Assembly (NCBI GenBank): GCA_017555085.1
Contig: JAFZHD010000012.1
Span: forward strand, 38,218-102,217
DNA: 64,000 bases
Direction: 5' to 3'
Source of the DNA: Muribaculaceae bacterium
GTDB lineage: Bacteria; Bacteroidota; Bacteroidia; Bacteroidales; Muribaculaceae
Shown here: positions 57,259-64,000 of the stretch, piece after piece
How the letters are laid out: each line of letters starts with the position of its first letter
Numbering within the stretch: position 1 is the first letter of the stretch
Translations under genes and position numbers: made by a program
The notes under the pieces: generated by a model
Database searches by the model: none
Seen by the model: only the letters and a program-made list of their open reading frames with translations
What the model was told of the DNA's origin: nothing

Positions 57259-59814
57259 TTAAATCCAGCGAACATAAGCGAAGTCTTGACGGTGAGGAAG
57301 TGCTTCGTTTTTGGGATACATACGATAAGCATAGTGGAATTCACCTGCGTCAGTGAGAGTGCTCTTCAAGCCGAATGTAACGATGTTACCTTCTTCTTTG
57401 AGAACATCAAATTGAATTGTGTTCCACAATTTTTCTTCGCCGTTTTCATATTTGTAGATAACATTTTCGAGACCGAGATCTTTGCTCAAACCGTTTGTAT
57501 CAATAGTGATAGTTACTTGATACTCTTGACCTGTGCGGTGAGTTTGAGGAGCAGTGCCTTCTACGCTGAGAACTTTAACGCCATCCCATGCAGCTGCAAC
57601 GCGTTCTTTCCATGCAACGATTTCGCGTGCTTTTGCATAATCTTTCGCTTTCAATTCAGCAGTGCGCTTGCCTTCTTTGTTGTAGAAGCGTTCGATATAA
57701 TCATCAATCATGCGCTTCATTGTGAAGTGAGGAGCGATGTTACCGATTGAGCCCTTGATGTATTGAATCCACTCGGGTGAGTAACCTTTTGAGTTTTTAG
57801 CAAAGTACAAGGGGATGATTTCGTTTTCGAGCATTGAGTAGATAGTCGCAGCATCGAGTTTGTCTTGTTGTGCTTGGTCTTGGAATGTGCGTTTGTCGGT
57901 CAAAGCCCAACCAGCCTTTTCGTCAAAACGGTAACCTTCATACCACCAACCGTCGAGTACAGAGAAGTTCAATACACCGTTCATTTCAGCTTTTTCGCCT
58001 GATGTACCTGATGCTTCGAGAGGACGAGTGGGAGTATTCAACCAGATATCAACACCTGTCACAAGACGCTTAGCAACAATCATGTTATAGTCTTCGAGGA
58101 AGATGATTTTGCCAAGGAATTGAGGCATGCGAGAGATTTCCATGATGCGTTTAATCAAACCTTGACCAGCACCGTCAGCGGGGTGAGCCTTACCTGAGAA
58201 GATGAACTGAACGGGGAATTGTTCGTTGTTCACAATCTTAGCAAGACGGTCGAGGTCGGTAAAGAGCAAGTGCGCACGCTTGTAAGTAGCGAAACGACGA
58301 GCGAAACCGATAATCAACGCGTTAGGATTGATTTTGTCTACGATTTTCATTACAGCCGAAGGGTCACCTTGGTTAGCGAGCCATTTTGCTTTGAAATCGC
58401 GCTTAACGAAGTTGATAAATTTGTTCTTCATTGTCATGCGCATGTTCCAAATTTCTTCGTCTGCAACTTTGAAGATACCGTCCCATGCTTCGGGGTTGCT
58501 TTGGTCATCAAATACTTCTTTGCCAAGTTTTTCAGCATAGAATTCTTTCCATTCCGATGCAGCCCAAGTAGGCATGTGAACACCGTTAGTTACATAACCA
58601 ACATGTGATTCTTGCCAGTTGTAACCTTTCCAGATACCTGCAAACATTTTCTTAGACACTTCACCGTGCAACCAGCTTACACCGTTTGCTTCTTGGCAAG
58701 TGTTAAGAGCGAATACGCTCATTGAGAAGCGTTCTTCTGTATCGGGATTTTCGCGGCCCATGTTCATCAAATCGCGCCATTCGATACCGAGTTTAGCGGG
58801 ATATTCGCCCATGTATTTGCCGAAGAGACCTTCGTCAAAGTAGTCGTGACCGGCAGGTACGGGAGTGTGAACAGTGTAAAGGCTTGATGCGCGAACGATT
58901 TCGAGAGCAACATTGAAGTCGAGGTGCTCTTCTTGAACATAGTCAACGAGACGTTGGAGGTTCAACAATGCAGCGTGACCTTCGTTACAGTGGAAGAGTT
59001 CGGTTTTGATGCCGAGTTTTTTCAACATAAGCACACCACCGATACCCAAGAGATATTCTTGTTTGATGCGGTTTTCCCAGTCACCACCATAGAGTTGGTG
59101 AGTAATGGGGCGGTCAAACTCGCTGTTCATTTCAAAGTCAGTATCCATCAAGTAGAGGTTCATGCGACCTACATTCACACGCCAGATGTGAGAGTAGATG
59201 ATGCGACCGGGATAAGGAACTTCGAGAATTACGGGGTTGCCTTCTTCGTCACAAACTTGTTCGATAGGAAGTTGGCTGAAATTTTGGGGTTCGTAAACAG
59301 CAATTTGCTGACCGTCAACCGAGAGTGATTGAGTGAAATAACCGTGACGATAAAGGAAACCGACAGCAGTCATGTTGATGCAACTGTCAGACGCTTCTTT
59401 GATGTAGTCACCAGCCAATACACCAAGACCACCTGAATATATTTTCAATGCGTTGCAAAGACCATATTCCATTGAGAAATATGCGATCGAGGGAACATCT
59501 TTGCGCATGGGTTTGCTCATATATTCCTTGAATGAAGCGTAAACTTTTTCGATACGCAACATCAATTCTTTATCAGCAATAATTTCTTGAAGACGCTCAA
59601 ATGTGAGTTGTTGCAACAACATTACAGGGTTTTCGCCTGTTGAACGCCACAAATCAGGATTCAAATCGCGGAAAAGCGATTTTGCTTCGCTATTCCACAC
59701 CCACCATAGGTTCTTGGCCAACTCTTCGAGTGGTTTCAACTGTGAAGGCAATTCCGACTTCACAGTCACGCCACGCCATGTGGCCGCATTAGTGTTACTT
59801 ACTTGTAATTTCAT
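57259..59814 (-). CDS. glgP: Glycogen/alpha-glucan phosphorylase (GT35)
   Basis: An 851-residue enzyme releasing glucose-1-phosphate from glycogen. It starts with the DUF3417 domain ([22 protein letters not shown]), found in the short bacterial phosphorylases, and contains the GT35 core with [15 protein letters not shown] and a PLP-site block [18 protein letters not shown], where the PLP lysine is in the SGEKAEMNG stretch. It follows the glycogen synthase gene by 44 nt, so synthesis and breakdown of glycogen are cotranscribed. Confidence 0.95.
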   Translation of the reverse strand: MKLQVSNTNAATWRGVTVKSELPSQLKPLEELAKNLWWVWNSEAKSLFRDLNPDLWRSTGENPVMLLQQLTFERLQEIIADKELMLRIEKVYASFKEYMSKPMRKDVPSIAYFSMEYGLCNALKIYSGGLGVLAGDYIKEASDSCINMTAVGFLYRHGYFTQSLSVDGQQIAVYEPQNFSQLPIEQVCDEEGNPVILEVPYPGRIIYSHIWRVNVGRMNLYLMDTDFEMNSEFDRPITHQLYGGDWENRIKQEYLLGIGGVLMLKKLGIKTELFHCNEGHAALLNLQRLVDYVQEEHLDFNVALEIVRASSLYTVHTPVPAGHDYFDEGLFGKYMGEYPAKLGIEWRDLMNMGRENPDTEERFSMSVFALNTCQEANGVSWLHGEVSKKMFAGIWKGYNWQESHVGYVTNGVHMPTWAASEWKEFYAEKLGKEVFDDQSNPEAWDGIFKVADEEIWNMRMTMKNKFINFVKRDFKAKWLANQGDPSAVMKIVDKINPNALIIGFARRFATYKRAHLLFTDLDRLAKIVNNEQFPVQFIFSGKAHPADGAGQGLIKRIMEISRMPQFLGKIIFLEDYNMIVAKRLVTGVDIWLNTPTRPLEASGTSGEKAEMNGVLNFSVLDGWWYEGYRFDEKAGWALTDKRTFQDQAQQDKLDAATIYSMLENEIIPLYFAKNSKGYSPEWIQYIKGSIGNIAPHFTMKRMIDDYIERFYNKEGKRTAELKAKDYAKAREIVAWKERVAAAWDGVKVLSVEGTAPQTHRTGQEYQVTITIDTNGLSKDLGLENVIYKYENGEEKLWNTIQFDVLKEEGNIVTFGLKSTLTDAGEFHYAYRMYPKNEALPHRQDFAYVRWI

Positions 59815-59858
59815 AAGTGTAGTTATTTAATAAGTGTTTTGTTATTTCTAATCAATTA

Positions 59859-61511
59859 TTATGCGTTGCGTTTTTGAGCACGGTCCATTGCCACATTAAA
59901 CGCTTCGTTGTAATATACAATGAAATTGCTCCATGCTGCTGCCGAAGCTGTAGCCATAGCCGCTTTTGAGATGCGCGCTGCCGCCATTTCGTCGCGGCTT
60001 GCAAGGTTATACAATGCTTGAGCAATGCTGTGCGACACCGAGTCGTAGTTGTAGTCGCCACGGGCAATCACATTTACACCGCAATCTTCAAAGTCGTTGC
60101 TGAATGCCGACAAAATCCATTGGCCAAATCCCGACAACGATGTTGTGATAGTGGGAACTCCAAATGCCACACTTTCGAGCGGAGTATAACCCCAAGGCTC
60201 ATAATATGAGGGGAACACTGTCGCATCCATACCGATAACGAGGTCGTAATATGACATATTGAAAATGCCATCGTTGCCGTTAAGGTAGCAAGGCACATAA
60301 ATCACTGTTACGCGAGAGTTTTTGTCGTTGGCAAAACCTATTCCGTGGATGCGTGAGAGAATGGGGTCACAATCCATATTGTGGAGATTGTGGCTAATCA
60401 CAGCATCATCCAAGCGGCATTTGCGTTTTGCGTTAACCGCTTTTGCAAGGTCGGCACGAGGCTCTTTCACCCATGCGGGAACCATTACATAAGCCAAAAC
60501 TTTGCGTTTGGGGTTGAAATCGCTCAATTTGGTCATTGAGTCAAGGAACATGTCAATACCCTTGTTGCGATACTCACAACGACCCGATGTTGCAATAACA
60601 AATGTATCTTCGGGCAACTTGACACCGGTCAACGAGTGTGCCACATTGAGCAATTTCTCGCGAGCAGCCTGACGGGCTTCGGCAAACTTGGTCTTGGCAG
60701 GCACAAAGTTCTGCTCAAAACCGTTGGGTGTCACAACTTGGGGACGCAAGTCTAGCAACTGCTCACATTCAACTGCTGTGATTTCGCTCACAGTAGTGAA
60801 GCAGTCGGCATTGTGTGCCGCCGCTTTTTCGAGCGAGTGCTTTGACTGCATATTGAGTTCGGCAGCCATTTGGTCGCCGTTATATCCTTTGAGATAATCA
60901 TAAAGAGGCTTGTTGTTGCCGCAGATGCTACGACCGATGCTTGTTGCATGAGTAGTAAACATTGTCGCAACTTGGGGCAACACATCTTTAATATAAAGAA
61001 GGCCCATGCCTGTTGTCCACTCGTCAAAGTGGGCAATCACATTCTTTCCTTCAATGCCTTGATAACGGCAAATGCTTTCGATTACTAGACCTGCGGCGTG
61101 AGAGAATGCACACGCTTCGTCATAGTCGCCATAGGCATGCAAAGAATCTACACCATAAAGATTCCACATGCGGCCATAGAACTCGTCTTTGACTGCATAC
61201 ATGGCATCAAACTTCACAAGCACAACGATAGGCTTGCCGGGAATATCCCAACGGCCAACTCTCACAGTCACTCCTTCGGGCAACTGTGCTTGCGCCTTCC
61301 ATTCTTTGAGCAATGTGCGTGATTCTACAAAATATGGTGAGGGATTTTCATCGCTCCACACATCGGGACCGACAAAAATTGTCTTATCCTTGTATAGTTT
61401 CTGTAATGTTTTTGCCTTTGTCGACAATACGGTATAAATACCGCCAATCTTGTTACAAACTTCCCAACTTGTTTCAAACAGCAGGTCGATTTTAACTGTT
61501 GATTCGTTCAT
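59859..61511 (-). CDS. Eukaryote-type glycogen synthase (GT3 family)
   Basis: A 550-residue glycosyltransferase of the GT3 type normally found in animals and fungi and in many Bacteroidetes. LLFETSWEVCNKIGGIYTVLSTKA at the start holds the KxGG-like donor loop, and FPSYYEPWGYTPLES near 440 holds the E-x-x-x-x-x-E region of GT-B enzymes. It extends glycogen from UDP-glucose (or ADP-glucose). Promoter at 61539-61569 and glgP downstream. Confidence 0.92.
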   Translation of the reverse strand: MNESTVKIDLLFETSWEVCNKIGGIYTVLSTKAKTLQKLYKDKTIFVGPDVWSDENPSPYFVESRTLLKEWKAQAQLPEGVTVRVGRWDIPGKPIVVLVKFDAMYAVKDEFYGRMWNLYGVDSLHAYGDYDEACAFSHAAGLVIESICRYQGIEGKNVIAHFDEWTTGMGLLYIKDVLPQVATMFTTHATSIGRSICGNNKPLYDYLKGYNGDQMAAELNMQSKHSLEKAAAHNADCFTTVSEITAVECEQLLDLRPQVVTPNGFEQNFVPAKTKFAEARQAAREKLLNVAHSLTGVKLPEDTFVIATSGRCEYRNKGIDMFLDSMTKLSDFNPKRKVLAYVMVPAWVKEPRADLAKAVNAKRKCRLDDAVISHNLHNMDCDPILSRIHGIGFANDKNSRVTVIYVPCYLNGNDGIFNMSYYDLVIGMDATVFPSYYEPWGYTPLESVAFGVPTITTSLSGFGQWILSAFSNDFEDCGVNVIARGDYNYDSVSHSIAQALYNLASRDEMAAARISKAAMATASAAAWSNFIVYYNEAFNVAMDRAQKRNA

Positions 61512-61538
61512 TTAGTGCTATTTACAAATTTGAAAGTG

Positions 61539-61569
61539 CAAAGGTAGCAATTTTTTCGATATTTACAAA
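61539..61569 (-). promoter_or_regulatory. Promoter of the glycogen synthase-phosphorylase unit
   Basis: On the minus strand TTTG (61569-61566), a 19-nt gap and TACCTTTG (61546-61539), 28 nt upstream of the glycogen synthase ATG. One of the best consensus matches in the window. Confidence 0.8.
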
Positions 61570-61653
61570 CACCAATTACACCTAATTATGCAAACCGCTG
61601 TTTTCAATTACATATTTACAAAAATCTCACATTCATGTGGATATTTATGCAGA

Positions 61654-61683
61654 AAGGCCGAAAACCCTTTGGTTCCCGGCCTT
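61654..61683 (-). terminator. Probable terminator of the reverse transcriptase gene
   Basis: AAGGCCG (61654-61660) pairs with CGGCCTT (61677-61683), with an inner AACC/GGTT stem. The T tract on the minus strand is short. Confidence 0.6.
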
Positions 61684-61701
61684 GCAACAACAACCCAGCA
61701 A

Positions 61702-63372
61702 CTAATCAATCATTTCAAAAGGGTTGGGTTCATATTCAGTCTCGTTATACACCTGCGATTCTCTAAAACTGATAATCGGCCCGAGTTTTTCAAGGACCTC
61801 GGTATCGACAACACTCGCAGCAAGCTGAGCATCAACCAATTCGGGCTTAAGCCATGAATTATTCCACAAGTCGGCAATCCCCTCTCCCACAACCACCTTA
61901 CACAACGGCATATCATAGGGGAAACAGTCAAGGTCGGGCTCATAGGCATAAGTCATATTCTGCAACCACAACTGATGATAGTTGGTATTGGGCTGATTGC
62001 ATAATTTCTCATATACCTTTGACACAAGTTTCACCTTTTCACAATCGTCGTCAAGCGAATCAATCATACGGCTCACAAGACGAAGTGCATAATTGGCAAC
62101 CGTGATGTTTTCAACTGCAATCTGAACGGCAATAGCTGTCAGCACCTCAACATCTTCGGTCAAACAACGGCGAATAACAACCCCTTCAAAGCCATCAATC
62201 CATTCGAGAGAGCCAAATGATAATGATTGCATAGTGTTAAACGGGCGGTCTTTCTTTATTATCTCGCCATTCTTATCTTCAAAATCATCGCTTAAAGTAA
62301 ATTTCACCATTTCGTCAAGATTACTCAACATTGTTCGCAACTGACCGCCGTTAGGGAACTTGCGCGAGAATTGCAAAATGTAGAGCAAATGCTTCTGAAT
62401 AGTATCGAATGCACTATTTCGTTTGCTGTAAACAGGCGTGTTATAGATATCCCACAATTTGTCGGGCTTGATTGTGCCGGTCACGATGTCGTCGGTAATC
62501 TTGGTCTTGCCGGCATTGAATGTGAAATTCAAACTACCGAGCACATCTCGCAATACATAAGAAATCTGTTCAAGCAGACCCTTGTCGTTGCAGAAAATGC
62601 GGTAATCATCACGGTAACGGATAATTTCATAACCAACGATGTTTTGCGCCTCCAACTGTTCATACAACAACAAATCGGCATAACCCAACACTATTTCAGC
62701 GATAAAGTCAAATAATGTGCTACCCATAGGAATACCCACATTGTGACCATGCTGCATAGCGCGCAAATAGAATTGAATGTTTCGCGCCAAGTCACGGTTC
62801 ACATCAGTTTCGAATTGCGTACCTTTGCGAGTCAAAGCCCACTCTATTGACTGCGGATTAATCGAACTATAACAGTTTGTGATATCGGTAACAAACATGT
62901 AACGATAGTCAAGCGAAAGGCTGATAGTGCGCTGCTCTACACACTTCCACCAATTTGAAATTGTTGCAGCACGGTGAAATTTCTCCTTTCGGTCGGGAAC
63001 TACCGGCAACGAAGACACAGAGATAGTCGGCACACTAAACAGTTCAAAACACTCGCCCAAGGCAAACCATGCATCTTTGTTGCAAAGTTCGCGACAAAGG
63101 AAATAGTAGAGATAGGGGTTGGTGAGAATCAATTTGCGTATGCTGTGCTTGCCATCCTTGCTAATCACAACATCAACATTCACGCCATCAACATCATCGG
63201 GAGCCACTTGCCCCACACATTGGGTATAAGGCTTGTTGCCAATGGTTTCGCGAACATTTGCGAGAACGCCGTTAAACACAAAATACTCAGGGAGTTCAAA
63301 CCCGCAATACTGCTTTGTATTCATCAAATAATCCAAAGCCTCGTCATGAGATAAAGATAGTATGTTCTTCAT
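61702..63372 (-). CDS. Reverse transcriptase, defence-associated/unknown-group type (DRT/Abi-like)
   Basis: A 556-residue RNA-directed DNA polymerase. Motifs in order: TDITNCYSSI (162-171) with the first catalytic Asp, VGIPMGSTLF (212-221), RYRDDYRIF (252-260) with the YxDD active site, and LNFTFNAGKTKI (281-292). About 150 residues precede the polymerase core (SHDEALDYLMN, ELPEYFVFNGVL) and about 250 helical residues follow. There is no maturase X, HNH nuclease or group II intron domain V, and no clear retron msr/msd. This layout fits the Abi/DRT anti-phage RTs; the exact class is not resolvable by eye. The start at 63372 is the ATG at the family-like MKNILSLSHDE; 63435 is an in-frame alternative. 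Confidence 0.85.
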   Translation of the reverse strand: MKNILSLSHDEALDYLMNTKQYCGFELPEYFVFNGVLANVRETIGNKPYTQCVGQVAPDDVDGVNVDVVISKDGKHSIRKLILTNPYLYYFLCRELCNKDAWFALGECFELFSVPTISVSSLPVVPDRKEKFHRAATISNWWKCVEQRTISLSLDYRYMFVTDITNCYSSINPQSIEWALTRKGTQFETDVNRDLARNIQFYLRAMQHGHNVGIPMGSTLFDFIAEIVLGYADLLLYEQLEAQNIVGYEIIRYRDDYRIFCNDKGLLEQISYVLRDVLGSLNFTFNAGKTKITDDIVTGTIKPDKLWDIYNTPVYSKRNSAFDTIQKHLLYILQFSRKFPNGGQLRTMLSNLDEMVKFTLSDDFEDKNGEIIKKDRPFNTMQSLSFGSLEWIDGFEGVVIRRCLTEDVEVLTAIAVQIAVENITVANYALRLVSRMIDSLDDDCEKVKLVSKVYEKLCNQPNTNYHQLWLQNMTYAYEPDLDCFPYDMPLCKVVVGEGIADLWNNSWLKPELVDAQLAASVVDTEVLEKLGPIISFRESQVYNETEYEPNPFEMID

Positions 63373-63541
63373 TCTACATAAAGGTTTTTTAATTAAACAT
63401 AAATTTTCGTAGCAGAAAGTAAACACCTCTGACAATTAGATAGTTACGGAGTTGTGGGTAAAATAAAGGAATCAATCGAGCCTTGCAATTGTGACTAATG
63501 GCGACTTCTCACTTTTGCCACTCGGCGCCCTAATTCTGACA
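63373..63541 (-). other. 5' leader of the reverse transcriptase transcript
   Basis: About 165 nt lie between the predicted start of transcription and the ATG. Close to its 5' end a GTGGC/GCCAT pairing and a GGCG/CGCC pairing can form. No frame of note other than a possible in-frame upstream ATG at 63435. It may be a structured leader or template RNA. Confidence 0.35.
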
Positions 63542-63549
63542 CAAAGATA
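63542..63549 (-). promoter_or_regulatory. Minus-7 element of the reverse transcriptase
   Basis: TATCTTTG on the minus strand, 170 nt upstream of the chosen ATG. No TTTG box at the usual distance. Confidence 0.55.
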
Positions 63550-63600
63550 GTAATTTTTCATAGAAAATACGAGTTAAATTATAGATAAATAATAACATCG

Positions 63601-63819
63601 CCCCAAAGACCATTTCACTTGTGTTCGATATGGTTTTTGGGGTTGTGAATGCCCACTTTCTATTGTAGAATGTTAAGTTGTATACAGATTGATTACAACT
63701 GATTTTGGGAATGCAGTTGACTACAAATTGTAGCCAACTGAAGAGGTGAGCAGTCGGTTAGCCGGACTAACCACTTCAAAGGGTGTAAAAAACAACTCGT
63801 GAGGTTCGCTCACGAGTTG
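63601..63819. ncRNA. Cluster of five stem-loops beside the reverse transcriptase, candidate structured RNA
   Basis: H1: 63601-63613 pairs with 63630-63642 (13 bp, one wobble pair if read on the plus strand). H2: AGTTGTA (63676-63682) with TACAACT (63694-63700). H3: CAGTTG and CTACAA with TTGTAG and CAACTG (63714-63740), with a G-U pair if read on the minus strand. H4: GGTTAG (63756-63761) with CTAACC (63767-63772). H5: CAACTCGTGA (63793-63802) with TCACGAGTTG (63810-63819). H5 has a T run only on the minus strand. No gene lies here. Strand and transcription are unresolved. Confidence 0.35.
63785..63819 (-). terminator. Terminator for the gene cut by the right edge
   Basis: The ten-base stem CAACTCGTGA/TCACGAGTTG exits into six T on the minus strand. 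It lies 74 nt past the stop of the partial frame at 63893. Confidence 0.75.
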
Positions 63820-63837
63820 CTTAACTTTATTTGTGCC

Positions 63838-63890
63838 ATTTCAAAGTGACAAAATGGCTCTTTGAAATTTCGAATTTGGCACTTTGAAAT
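63838..63890. repeat. Inverted repeat with alternative arms
   Basis: ATTTCAAAGTG (63838-63848) is the exact inverse of CACTTTGAAAT (63880-63890), and a shorter inner copy CTTTGAAAT sits at 63860-63868. The left arm can pair with either right arm, giving two exclusive folds. It lies directly after the stop of the partial gene. Confidence 0.6.
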
Positions 63891-63892
63891 CT

Positions 63893-64000
63893 TTATAAAT
63901 CTATAAAATCTCTTAATGGCTTGATCTTAGCGACAGTTGTATATGCTCCCTGTTTGAGATTTATAGTTTTATTATACGGTATCTTAGTGCTTGCATCAAA
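63893..64000 (-). CDS. C-terminal end of an unidentified protein (partial, right edge)
   Basis: An open frame of 35 codons and TAA reaching the right edge; it ends GAYTTVAKIKPLRDFIDL. A terminator on the same strand follows, which supports it as a true gene end. The family is not recognised from this piece. As it lies just upstream of the reverse transcriptase on the same strand, it could be a partner gene of that system or an unrelated neighbour. Confidence 0.5.
   Translation of the reverse strand, partial: FDASTKIPYNKTINLKQGAYTTVAKIKPLRDFIDL

Noticed and set aside
61702..63372. Group II intron or retron interpretation of the RT
   Set aside because: No maturase X domain, HNH nuclease or domain V-like hairpin flanks the gene. 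A VTG triplet (297-299) recalls retron RTs, but the NAxxH motif is not seen, the protein is much longer than retron RTs, and no paired msr/msd repeats were found. Retron ancestry is not fully excluded.

Overview
The window looks like a chromosomal segment of a gut-type Bacteroidales bacterium, possibly near Muribaculaceae or Bacteroidaceae. The evidence is family content (DUF5063, DUF5020, GT3-type glycogen synthase, OmpA-family porins, a subtilase with a type IX secretion C-terminal domain, tryptophanase, a bile-salt-hydrolase-type amidase) and many promoters of the Bacteroidetes form TAnnTTTG, often with TTTG about 19-20 nt upstream. I saw no rRNA, tRNA, insertion sequence or CRISPR array. 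The genus is inference.

Region 1 (1-17,832, all minus strand) is a surface polysaccharide (capsule/exopolysaccharide) locus read right to left. It holds a lipid-carrier sugar-phosphate transferase, a Wza-like export lipoprotein, a Wzc-like tyrosine autokinase, UDP-glucose dehydrogenase and the dTDP-sugar genes rfbA, rfbC and rfbB. These are followed by a Wzx-like flippase, a sugar aminotransferase and acetyltransferase pair, five glycosyltransferase-type genes, an EpsG-like polymerase, a TupA-like ATP-grasp enzyme and a UDP-glucuronate epimerase cut by the left edge. Together they predict a polymer with uronic acid and a dTDP-derived amino-dideoxy sugar; rfbD is not here.

Region 2 (17,860-30,903) holds a secreted serine hydrolase, a divergent tryptophanase and a choloylglycine-hydrolase-family amidase. 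It continues with a housekeeping operon (yicC-gmk-nadD-DUF5063-M18 peptidase-DUF695), divergent tsaB, a nucleobase permease with a predicted outer membrane partner (DUF5020), and a flavodiiron protein.

Region 3 (31,021-50,700) starts with a tiny two-gene cassette encoding 32- and 111-residue proteins. Next come guaB, three SurA/PpiC-like periplasmic folding factors, an OstA-like protein, plsC and class I fumarase. After these lie a phosphoesterase, a DMT exporter, a glycine-zipper OmpA lipoprotein, a LysM/receptor fusion, two small beta-barrels, holA with a divergent HsdR-N-like nuclease gene, and a zinc-site-less M23-fold protein.

Region 4 (50,800-61,550) has a major OmpA porin with a structured leader, a 500-base gene-free stretch, a T9SS-exported subtilase, groES-groEL, and glycogen phosphorylase with glycogen synthase.

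Region 5 (61,650-64,000) is the most interesting. A 556-residue reverse transcriptase of the defence-associated/unknown-group kind has a long C-terminal helical region. It is preceded by about 165 nt of leader and then by a cluster of five stem-loops (63,601-63,819), which could be a partner non-coding RNA. The C-terminal end of a further gene is cut by the right edge.
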